In this document: piece by piece, positions 26,101-35,657 of the stretch
How the letters are laid out: each line of letters begins with the position of its first letter
Numbering within the stretch: position 1 is the first letter of the stretch
NCBI GenBank assembly: GCA_001247695.2
Contig: LGRX02027076.1
Location: 1 to 64,000 of the forward strand
Length of the DNA: 64,000 nt
DNA from: Cymbomonas tetramitiformis
Lineage: Eukaryota > Chlorophyta > Pyramimonadophyceae > Pyramimonadales > Pyramimonadaceae
Reading direction: 5' to 3'
The notes under the pieces: model-generated
Told to the model about the DNA's origin: nothing
Seen by the model: the letters and a program-made list of their open reading frames with translations, nothing else
The model's database searches: none
Translations under genes and position numbers: made by a program

Positions 26101-29100
26101 TCCGGAGCTTGTACTCCGCGCGCCATTTGATCCACAGCCGAGTCTGCGAAAAACCGAGGGACGCGAGTTACATCGACTGACGCGAGTCACATCAAATGAC
26201 GCGAGTCATATCAAATGACACGAGTCACATCAAATGACGCGAGTCATATCAAATGACGCGAGTCACATCAAATGACGCGAGTCACATCAAATGACGCGAG
26301 TCATATCAAATGACGCGAGTCGCATCAACTCACGCGAGTCGCATCAAGACCCACATGTTGATGCAAAATGACACATCGAAAATGGGAAAAGCATGCAAGA
26401 GCTACACAGGGCTGCAGCATCTGCACACCCACATGTACAAATCCCTCAACCCCCCCCCCTCACGCTCCCATGGCGCTCCCCGCAGGCGGGCCTCCCACCG
26501 ACCGCGTCCACCCCGCAAATGCGTCAAGAGTGGGGGCTGTACCTTCACCCCCATCTGGCGTTGGTAGTCCACGTTGCCCTCGCAGCGCCTAATGAAGCTC
26601 TCTTGCCGGGCTGTCCGGCTCCAGGCCTTGAGGTACCGGCGGGCATTGTGGCCGGCCATGAGCTCCAGACGCATCAGCCCCACGTCTACCTTCTCCAGGC
26701 AGAGCTTGCGCCACGCCGCTAGAACCTTATCCTGCACGCATCCCTCGCCCCCTCCGCCGCACTCCTCACCTCGCCCATTCACCCCATACCCAGTGCTGCC
26801 CACCGGCCCGAATCGCCACTCACCCGAGGGCCGAGCCAAAGCATGGCACATGGGGAGGCAAGAGGCGGGCGAGAGGGGGCACCATTTCGGCACCCCTCCA
26901 ATGAGCGATGGCCTTGGCGAAGTCGTGGGTCTTGTAGATGAGGCCCGTGATGTACAGCCTCCACGCAATCATCGCCTTGGTGGTGCAGTGGTCTGTGAAG
27001 AAGGCCGCGGACGCCAGCGAGCCCCACCGCATGCGGCTCGCCATCCGCTGCCACCTGCACACGCACAGCGCCTTCATGCTTCAGCAACTCCCCACCGGGC
27101 GCACGGTCTGCGTCGGCAGAGTCCCCGCCGCCGCCATCACCACCCGACTGCCGCAAAGCACACGGCGCAACCGCTTGGTCCTGCAGCTGTACATGCTCTT
27201 TGCCGAAAGCGAGCATGCGGGGGGCGGAGACAGCTGTGCGTGTGCGGGGGGGCAGAGACAGCTGTGCGTGTGGGGGGCGAACACAGCTGTGCGTGTCGGG
27301 GGGAGACAGCTGTGCGTGGGCGAACACAGCTGTGCATGGGGGCGGAGACAGCTGTGCGTGTGGGGGCGGAGACAGCTCTGCGTGTGGGGGACAGAGACAG
27401 CTGTGCATGCGGGGGGTGGAGACAGCTGTGCGCGTGGGGGCGGACCAGCGGAGACAGCTGAGCTTGCAGTTGTCAGCCCAGGTGGACAGGGCGTGGATCA
27501 CGAAGACCTTGTGGCGAGCGGACCAGCGGTACATGCAGCGCGCCAGAGTGCGGCACTCCCAGAAGGACACGGCGATCATCCAGTTCTCCACCGCGTGCTC
27601 CCGCATCACCCGCGCCGCCACCAGCGCCCGCGAGTGCTGCCGCCACGCGCGCAGGCACCGGCTGAGCAACCGGTGATCCTGCGAGTACTTGTTGGCGCTC
27701 TCGTTCATGGTGGGGGACCTCGCGCCTAGCTTCGTGTCTGCGGCAGTACCCCCACCACAGCAAGTGACCAAACACTGGCAGGCTCCACTGCTCTTAGGGG
27801 AGCCTGGAGGAGGCCCCGCCCCCACCTCACCGGCTCTGAGGGGAGCCTGGAGGAGGCCCCGCCCCCACCTCACCGGCTCTGAGGGGAGCCTGGAGGAGGC
27901 CCTCCCCACCTCACCGGCTCTGAGGGAGCCTGGAGGAGGCCCCGCCCCCACCTCACCGGCTCTGAGGGAGCCTGGAGGAGGCCCCTCCCCCCACCTCACC
28001 GGCTCCACAGCCCAACCACCGCGCCTCGGTTGCGAGCTCCTCCCACTCTCCCCGGCTGCCCTCTGGGCAAGGCTCTGCCCGCCACCCGCGCAACACTCGC
28101 TCGGCATCCTGGCGTGCCTTCCCAAACGACAAGAGAGAGTGGTGACATCCACGCGCTCCCTGAAAACCCGAGCAGCTGCCAGCTAGGCGCTTCTGCAGCT
28201 GCCAGCTAGGCGCCTCTGCATCTGCCAGCTAGGCGCCTCTGCATCTGCCAGCTAGGTGCCTCTGCATCCTGCCTCCGCCGACACTTGCCGCATCATACCG
28301 AGGACCTCGCACCGACCGCTCCGCCAGCAGGCCAGAGGATTGGCCAGCAGGCCGGAGGATTGGCCAGCAGGCCGGAGGATTGGCCAGCAGGCCGGAGGAT
28401 TGGCCAGCAGGCCAGAGGATTGGCCAGCAGGCCAGATGATTGGGCCGCGCGCGCTGGACCTGCGATGCTGCGGGTCCAACCTGCGGCCCTGTCTCCACAA
28501 TTGACGCTTGATCCTGAGCCCTGCCGGCGATCAACGGCAGCCAAATGCCTGCGTGTGTATTTGGGTGTGTGAGCGCATCCTCGTTCCGACTTGCTCCCTG
28601 AATATGGACAGGTGGATCAAGGGCAAAGGAGCTGGGGGCCGGGGGAAGGGGGCGAGGGGGTCACCGAAGTCAAGGGTCTGATCCCAGATCCCAGGTGCAC
28701 GCCATTCCGGACGAGTATATCGAGGCAGAGTCGTTCACGGGCCCCCGAGGGGGGGTGGTTGAGACGTCCTCCTGCAAGCCCCCTTCAAGCGTAGACCGAG
28801 GCGCCCTCCCCCGCGGGGAGGTGGAGTAAAGCGGCTGTTGCCGGGACGGGGATAGCAGCTGCATTTGGTTTGCACCCCTGCAGCGGTCCCTCCACAACCC
28901 CACAGTGAAACTCAGCGGCGAGGCCTGCAGTGTCCCACATGAAACCCAACAGCCAGAAAGCATCACATCTGACGGTGCGCAGGAAGCATCACATCTGACG
29001 GTGCGCAGGAAGCATCACATCTGACGGTGCGCAGGGAGAGCATCGCATCTGACGGGGCGCAGGAAGCATTGCATCTGACGGTGCACAGGGAGAGCATCGC

Positions 29101-31601
29101 ATCTGACGGTGCGCAGGGAGAGCATCGCATCTGACGGTGCGCAGGGAGGGCATCGCTTCCAGAAACTGGACTTCTCAGCAGCGAAGGCATCGACGCTATA
29201 ACGTACTGACAGGCCAGAGGGGTGCTGCTGCGCGTGCCCAGGGCCCAGAAGCTTGGTGCTGCTGCGCGTGCCCAGGGATCAGAAGCTTGGTGCTGCTGCG
29301 CGTGCCCAGGGGTCAGAAGCTTGGTGCTGCTGCGGCCCAGGGCCCAGAAGCTTGGCTGCTGCGCGTGCCCAGGGGTCAGAAGCTTGGTGCTGCTGGGCGT
29401 GCCCAGGGGTCAGAAGCTTGGTGCTGCTGCGCGTGCCCAGGGGTCAGAAGCTTGGTGCTGCTGCGCGTGCCCAGGGGTCAGAAGCTTGGTGCTGCTGGGT
29501 TTGAGCTCCACACCAGGACACAGACTTCCCCCCGTTGAGTTTGCCTGCCTCGCGCTCGAGCTTGGCCCACCAGTCGGGGTCGGGGTCTAGACTGAGCTTG
29601 AGCAGGAGACGGTAGTAGAAGGTATCTTCTGCAGGAATGAGGTTGTTCTTCCGCAGCACGATGTCGTACGCCTGGGGGGGGGTTGGGACAAGGCAGGCTC
29701 CCGCAGCTCTGTCAGCAGCTTTCGGTACTTGCCCATATCGATACAGCCGCATCGGGTGCCACAGTGGGGACACCTCACAGAGAGCTGAGGATGAGCTGCA
29801 GCTGATCGCAGACGCAGAGCTTCCACAGAGGCAGAAGGAGGTGCAGAAATAGTTGCAGAAAGAGATGCAGAAGGAGGTGCAGAAATAGTTGCAGAAGGAG
29901 GTGCAGAAACAGGTGCAGAAGGAGATGCACGCCACCTTAAAGGGTGGAGAGCTTTGGCCACAACAGCAGGACACCCTAGCCGGCCGCCGGAGCCAATGCT
30001 GTGCTGGATGGGCCTTTGCCCCAGGGCTGCACGGGCGACGAGTGACACATTTCCGCAAGAGCACCGCCCGTGTGGTGCGCAAGGCTCGTATGACATGGGC
30101 GCTGCGTAGGTGACACGTGGCACACTTGCGGGGAGCATGACACGGCAGTGGCATACAGCAGCATACATCTGCCGCAGGTACTACTTGGGAGATGCACAGT
30201 GTATGTGTGACGTAGACACCGAGCATGTGACATGTGGCGCGCGAAACACAGTTGCAGGAACACGTGCTTTGTCCAGAAGCTACAGGGCGACTGAAAGGCG
30301 GACTGACGTGGCAGCGCTGGGAGCACTGGGCAGACCGCAGGCCCCCCCTAGCCCTGCTGGGGCATGCACCGCTTGACAACGGGCTGGTTTGGAAAAACAG
30401 GTTTCCCTGGAGTTGGCTGTCGGCAGACAACGCGGAGAATGGCGGGCAGGAAGCGTACCTTGAGCAGGCGGAGCAAGGTGATGGAATCTTGTCCGCGGCC
30501 GTTGAGAGCGTCTTCGTGCGCAGTGCGCTCTGCGAGTCGCAGAATATCCTCCAGAATCTGCGGCGCACCCCCCCATCAGGGCACAAGGGTTCCGCCATCA
30601 GTCACCTCCGTGCACCACCCTCCGGGCCAGGAATAGCACCAGGGGATCCCCCGTCAGAAAGCGTACCAGGGCATCCCCCGTCACAAACCCCTCGTCTCAG
30701 GAAGGTGAGAGCTGCGAGGGAATCCTCGAACAGCAGCTCAACAAGGACCGGCGACAAAAAGCTCGAGGTGGAGGGCCAGGTGGCAGCTCTGCAGTCACGG
30801 GGCACACACGTGCAGCGCGGTCGAAGGCCTCGGAGGCCAGGGGGGCTATCCCGAAGGCCAGGGGGGCTATCCCGAAGGCCAGGGGGCTATCCCGAAGGCC
30901 AGGAGGGCTGTCGAGGCCAGGGGCTATCCCGAGGCCAGGAGGGGCTATCCCGAAGGCCAGAGGCTATCGAGCCAGGAGGGCTGTCCCGAGCCAGGAGGAA
31001 TAACTCCCGAAGGCCAGGAGGGGCTATCCGGAGGAGCCAGGAGGGGGCTATCCCGAAGGCCAGGAGGGGCTATGCCGAGGCCAGGAGGGCTATCCCAGCG
31101 AAGGCCAGGAGAGGTGTCCCGAGAAGGCCAGGAGTTACTCGAGGCCGGAGGCTATCCCGAAGGCCAGGAGGGCTATCCCGAGGCCAGGAGGGCTATCCCG
31201 GAGGCCAGGAGGGCTATCCCGAGGCCAGAGGAGGGGCTATCCCGAAGGCCAGGGGGCTATCCCGAAGGCCAGGAGGGGCTATCTCGAAGGCCAGGGGGGC
31301 TATCCCGAAGGCCAGGAGGGGCTATCCCGAAGGTCGGGAGGGGCTAGGATAGGTTGCGGCACACTCACCTGTATGTCGCCCTCTTCGAAGCGATGCGGTG
31401 ATGATGCCCGCAAGTTCCGATGCAGCTCCTGCGACTTTGCGGGTGCCTCATGGTAAAAAGCCGGCGGCATGGCCATCAGCATGTTATTCTCCGCTGCCCC
31501 CTTACTTGGTAGGTATTCAAAACCCCCGCCAACTCTCCGCTGCACCAGCAACCCCTTCGTCCCCGAAGACAACGTTGAGCGATACACTTCCCACGCCAGA
31601 C
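14130..31601 (-). CDS. SFI1-like giant repeat protein, upstream block, ~26 exons (5' end not fixed)
   Basis: Predicted exons are 31601-31369, 30557-30459, 29671-29526, 27718-27446, 27054-26883, 26731-26543, 26143-26051, 25337-25200, 24894-24692, 24573-24423, 24082-23965, 23870-~23665, ~23137-22903, 22449-22187, 21867-21439, 20909-20581, 20295-20148, 19705-19402, 19250-18882, 18496-~18203, 17863-17588, 17011-16610, 16480-15989, 15567-15211, 14707-14522 and 14288-14130. Phases agree except at the 23.7 kb donor. The first three exons encode a non-repeat N-terminal region. From about 27.7 kb every exon carries SFI1-type units, for example ALAMASWREVL and IALATWRKFL spaced 33 residues apart. About 2,000 residues are visible. 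Many exons begin V(E/H/D) straight after a CAG acceptor and end at GTGCG. The likely role is a centrin-binding scaffold for basal-body or contractile fibres, by family. It may be continuous with the block at 4259-13189, giving roughly 3,500 residues. Confidence 0.65.
18511..18668. repeat. 79-bp duplication in an SFI1 intron
   Basis: CCCGGGAACC starts at 18511 and 18590. The two 79-bp units differ at very few positions and are followed by a partial third unit. They lie immediately upstream (gene sense) of the exon starting at 18496. Confidence 0.8.
21146..21299. repeat. GGACGGCACACCGG minisatellite in an SFI1 intron
   Basis: There are about seven imperfect copies of a ~20-24 bp unit around GGACGGCACACCGG, in the intron between exons 21867-21439 and 20909-20581. 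Confidence 0.75.
26158..26346. repeat. 19-bp minisatellite
   Basis: About ten copies of CGAGTCACATCAAATGACG with C/T and A/G variants sit in the intron between SFI1-like exons 26731-26543 and 26143-26051, ending right at the acceptor. Confidence 0.9.
27216..27445. repeat. ~24-28 bp GGAGACAGCTGTGCGTG minisatellite
   Basis: About nine copies with variable G-run spacers lie in the intron between exons 27718-27446 and 27054-26883. CAGCTG recurs in nearly every unit. The array touches the 5' splice site. Confidence 0.85.
27790..28010. repeat. 42-43 bp minisatellite
   Basis: Five copies of a unit containing GAGCCTGGAGGAGGCC and CCACCTCACCGGCTC lie inside the 1.8 kb intron 27719-29525. Confidence 0.9.
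28166..28268. repeat. 23-bp minisatellite
   Basis: Four to five copies of CTGCCAGCTAGGCGCCTCTG plus a few bases, in the same intron 27719-29525. Confidence 0.85.
28318..28442. repeat. 20-bp minisatellite
   Basis: Six copies of GGCCAGCAGGCCGGAGGATT (variant GGCCAGAGGATT) lie in intron 27719-29525. The unit contains the palindrome GGCCNNNNGGCC. Confidence 0.9.
28958..29155. repeat. 26-29 bp minisatellite
   Basis: About seven copies of GCATCACATCTGACGGTGCG followed by CAGGAA or CAGGGAGA, in intron 27719-29525. Confidence 0.9.
29218..29502. repeat. 34-bp minisatellite
   Basis: About eight copies of a unit with GGTGCTGCTGCGCGTGCCCA then GGGGTCAGAAGCTT lie in intron 27719-29525, ending some 25 bp from the 5' splice site at 29525. 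Confidence 0.9.
29526..31601 (-). CDS. N-terminal region of the SFI1-like gene, unknown domain
   Basis: Three exons join in phase. 31601-31369 runs from LAWEVYRSTLSSGTKGLLVQ to HRFEEGDIQ. 30557-30459 holds 33 codons from ILEDILRLAE to LLRLLK. 29671-29526 runs from AYDIVLRKNNLIPAEDTFYY to EAGKLNGG. Donors are GTGAGT, GTACGC and GTCTGT. The text is coherent and helical but has no Trp-spaced repeats, and I do not recognise the domain. The link to the repeat exons downstream is inferred from orientation and from the lack of any stop or start between them. Confidence 0.5.
29826..29928. repeat. 24-bp GCAGAAGGAGGTGCAGAAAT minisatellite
   Basis: About four purine-rich imperfect copies lie in the intron between exons 30557-30459 and 29671-29526. 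Confidence 0.8.
30825..31345. repeat. ~21-bp GGCTATCCCGAAGGCCAGGA minisatellite
   Basis: More than twenty copies with length variation lie in the intron between exons 31601-31369 and 30557-30459. The plus-strand open frame through it (Arg/Pro/Gly-rich) is a product of the repeat, not a gene. Confidence 0.95.
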
Positions 31602-31819
31602 CTGAGGAGAAGTTGCCGAGGCTAGTTGCAACGTGGCGGAGCGTGGGGTGAGCAGTGGGGCTGCTCCTGTCACCCATCGTGTCGGAACCCCGAGCAGCAG
31701 CGCGAAGAGTTGTTGTCATGGCGGGCGAAGGCAAGCCGAGTCGGCCGCCAGAACGTGGCCTCCGGGGCAGGGGCCAACCCAAAGCTGCAGGCGAGCCGCA
31801 GCTAGGTTCCAAGAGTACC

Positions 31820-32040
31820 GTCCAGGCTTCAGAGAGTCAATCTGATCAAGAGCTTTCCGGAAGGGGGACAGTAGCCGTTCGACGATGGAGCCGTCGAGCG
31901 AATAAAGCACACCCTCCCTGATTCGCTGTCCGATATCCTCATTCCGCAATGAAGAGTAAAGTGAGGAGAGGCAGCAGTCCCAGCACAGCGCAGATACGAC
32001 CCAGGTGGAGATATTCCTATGCTTGTGCCAAGCAGCGTTC
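31820..32040 (-). CDS. Possible further upstream exon of the SFI1-like gene
   Basis: An open frame reads SSLYSSLRNEDIGQRIREGV and then SIVERLLSPFRKALDQIDSL, followed by a possible GTACTC donor near 31826. The sequence looks like a real helical protein. However, its phase does not fit the exon at 31601 directly, so a small exon may be missing or a different donor may be used. No in-frame ATG is seen at its 5' side. Confidence 0.3.
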
Positions 32041-32353
32041 CCCCGAGGATGGGATTGTGCAGCGCGGGGGAACAAATTCACAACGGGTACGAAAGAGTTT
32101 GATGCGCTTCACCATCCCCACGCACTGAATTTAATGCCGACGGGAGGACCGTGGTGCCATACAGAGTGCCTCTCGGCGGGTGAACGTTCCGTGGAGAGAC
32201 GCTGGCGACTACTCTTTAAGAACCGAGTTATGCTCGGTCGTGTTAAAGGGAGCCCGAATCATTTAGCAGGCTGCTGGTCACGCCGAGCGTGGAGTGCCTA
32301 AAACGAATCGGGGCGAAGAATTGAATAGAAGGGCCGCACCACGGCAGGTGGAG

Positions 32354-32524
32354 ATGCCGAACGATTCCGATGGGGCGAGAAGGATCGATTCCGAGACTTT
32401 GGCGAAGCGTGCCTTCCGAATCTGGCAGAAGAAGCGCACGGCAATTCAAGAATCCACTCGGATGGGGTTCACGTTCTTCGCCGCAGTTCAAGCTCTAGCA
32501 GGTTCCTCAAATGTTGCTCCCAAA
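32354..32524 (+). CDS. Possible first exon of a divergent gene
   Basis: From an ATG at 32354, 57 codons run to a perfect GTAAGT donor at 32525. The text includes AKRAFRIWQKKRTAIQ and FTFFAAVQALAGSSN. It points away from the SFI1-like gene, so 32.0-32.35 kb could be a shared promoter. A 99-nt intron to an acceptor at about 32623 would give a basic tail of some 45 residues, but this is not certain. The product is not recognised. FRIW followed by a basic stretch is faintly like an SFI1 unit. Confidence 0.3.
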
Positions 32525-35500
32525 GTAAGTCAGGCATACCTTTCATGAGGAGACAGTTGTGGTGCGAAGTTCTCGTTCAACGCTTCGAGCCACTGACAAC
32601 GCGCGCCCGGGCCCTCCACCAGGGCAGCTTCAGGCGACAGGAGAGGCCCCTCCCTTGTGCAAAACTGAAGACTCCAAAGCGGACACCTAGAGGAGCTGAA
32701 CGGCTATCGCGGGGAGGCTTTTGTTCTTCGAGAATGAGGTTTAAAGAAGCGCATTTGTGAAGGAAAAGATATTTGTAAGGAAACCGGCAAGAGCGCGGGA
32801 GATTGAGCGTGTGCGTAGCCCACGTTAAGAAGTTCAACAGTGAAAGGAAAACCCCGCGGTAATCGGGACGGGGTTTCGAAAAGTTTCGCGAAGAATTTAG
32901 TTATCGACTAAGTTAAGAGGGTGTGGTATAATAAAGACATAGAATTTCTTGTCGTGCACCCCACGGATTTGAATGATTCATCACGTGCCCTCCGAAACGA
33001 GCCACAAGTGCTAACTGTGGACAAGCCCGGCACGGAGCCCGGCAAAATACCTCAACTCCCTATCTCGCCGGCCAAGTGAAAATTGCGAGAGGGACATAGG
33101 AAGTGCGGTTCGCACTTTGCAGCGAGAACTGTGGGGGTGTATGTCCGTGCAGCACCTTAAGGTCGTCGTCGTCATCAATTGTGAGACGTTGAGAACGCAT
33201 TTGTGAGCTTCGCGAGGGAATGCCCATTGCCTGTCTAAATTATCGGCCTGGTGTAAGACATATGTTTGTCTTTCGAAATCTGCCAAACTCGTGTTGCCTG
33301 CGCGTGCCAACGGCTAAAAGTTTACAACAGGAGCAATCCTCGTTCATCGTCTCAGGGAAGCAACGTCGTCAGCTTGGCAAGGGTGATATTATGATAGTCT
33401 TCCACTATTTTGGCATCGAAATGAATCATGCTTGGGCGGGCAACTTTTCAAGTGTGCCATACTATACTGTACAGCACTGCTTTCGTTTGGCGCCCATCGT
33501 TTTTTCGGAACGAGCAACAGGGCAGGAATATTATTGTAGTTCAAGTTTATTTTCCTTTCACTTCAGTCGAGTGTCCAATCCAATGTGAATGTGACACAAT
33601 TATTGGAGTGGTTTCGCTGTCGCTGTCGATGTCGCTCGCTTTGAATAATTTTGTGCGCGTTGATCTCTCCGTCGCGTGCCAACCCGGGTTGTCTCGATGA
33701 AAAAAAAAATCCTCAAGCAAGGGTATCGAGCAATCGACGTCCAAGTCGGATATGGTATCGAGATGCGCATCGAAGTATCGACTCAAGTATCGAATGCAGT
33801 ATGTCGTACCGTAAAAATCATTGAAAATGTTTTCCCTCGTTCAGCATTGCTATCATTGATTGGCCCACCGCACGATGTTGGCAAATGAAATCGGAAGCAT
33901 AAAATTCATTCCTGACCAGTCATACAAGCTATTTACGACATTATGAGTCAGCTCGATGTCTCCATAAAGTCTCTCCATTCGATTGGCTACTGTAAGTATT
34001 GATGGACCAAACCGCAAACGATATACTAGTATCGGTGCAAACGCCAAACCGATATCGGCATCGATCACTGCCTCCAGACTTCCGACAGCGACATCCGACA
34101 TCCGCATCCCACAAGACAACCCACATGGGGTATATGAATCGATACATCAACATGCAGGAACGCAGGCACAGAAAGAGCCGTTGGGGAAGAGGAGCTGCTG
34201 TGTCACGACAGTTTAGAGTTTTGGAATTTACAATTTTGAATACAACTCTCAACTGACTTTGGTGACTAGCATAGCATAAGCATTATAGATTATACATTAT
34301 AGATTATTGATTATCACCACAAGATGTTGATCTTGAATGTTCAATGTGCAATGTTGAATCATGACAGTCATGACAGTGTCGGACAGTGTTGCTGTTACGG
34401 AAGGAACACGAACAACATCAACAGTAGCACGCGACGGAGAAAACAAGAGAACTGATGAGAACAGCACAAACGAAAGACAAACCGAACGGACATCTCAGGA
34501 TCTCTCATCATCTCTTGCATTGGATAGTATTTGTTGCACACGACAGCATTCAATACGAATATGGTAGTAACGGGACCATCTTCAGCTACGCTTTCATCAC
34601 ATCTCGTGAAGTCGTGTTGAGATCTATTAGACGAGACGGAGAGACGAAAGGAGTTATACGTTGTCGCAATGCGCTGTATAATCATACGCTAAAATTTCAG
34701 TTAGCCATTTCAGGGTAGATGTAGTTGCCAGCGCTGTAGACTCGTTTGGAAAACAGGGGCTCCAGCATCCCGAGAACTCCATGCGTTTCTGCGCCTAGCT
34801 CGAGGCTCCCAAGCGCTTCTGCGCAAATCCTATGCGTGATGAGAAGCACCATCTCACGCTGTGAAGCGAATGTATAAGGTATACGATCTCGAAACTCTTT
34901 ATGTGGCGGGACGTATGACCTGGGATCAAGGCGGGGCGTGTTTCACATGGAATGAGACCTCGAATCTTTTGGCACGGTGCGACCTGTGGCATGTGTGGGG
35001 CAGTGGGGCGCGTGATGGGCTGTCACGTTCTGCTCAACCTTATCGGTAAGAGAGCGATGCCGCGAGAGTCGGAGGTTCCACACCTGCATTCTGGGCGAAA
35101 TGACGGGGACTCGGTAAGGATAAAGTTTTGAGGTGTTGTGTTTCTGAGGATGTTTTGAGCTACGGTGTAGGCCAAAGCAGTTGCTTATCAATATGTGTGC
35201 AGCCTGTTACGTGGGTTTGTATTTTGCGCATCGTATGTGCAAAGCCGGAAGCTGGCTGCCTGTACAGAGTCTGTTCAGGGTGACAACATTCGGAGTCCTC
35301 GACGGGATACAGCATATGAGAGAGAGCGAGTGTGCAGCATTCTTCCAGGGTCAATCGAGTTGATGCGGTTGCGCGTGCTCACCTCGCGTATTGGTCCAAG
35401 CCGCGGACCGTTCTGTATGTTCGTGGGGAGACCGCTCACCTTCTGGGCTTGCTTTTGCATAAGTATGCACCCTTCAACCGCATTTTGGGTGGCTTTAATT

Positions 35501-35657
35501 GGCGAGGTGCCCATCAAACGATTTGCATTCGATATTGATATTCCAATCGAAGAAAAGATTATTGGTATGATTTATGCCTTGGATTAACGTGATTTATTTT
35601 CCTGTGCACTGAGGCTGTCATGTGTGGCTGCATCTTCAGAATTCGTGGAAGTGAAGC
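32525..35657. other. Intergenic stretch, no supported gene
   Basis: GC content drops in steps. Open frames up to ~130 codons exist but none shows domains or convincing splice sites. 33720-33810 repeats the word TATCGA several times, and 34270-34320 is an AT-rich TTATAGATTAT run. The last 500 bp should contain the promoter and 5' UTR of the TPR gene, and I see no clear TATA box. Confidence 0.5.

Noticed and set aside
26938..27729. 263-codon plus-strand frame over the CAGCTG minisatellite
   Set aside because: It is antisense to two SFI1-like exons and composed largely of translated repeat.
30234..31352. 372-codon plus-strand Arg/Gly/Pro-rich frame
   Set aside because: It runs through the 21-bp minisatellite in an SFI1 intron and its text is only the translated repeat.
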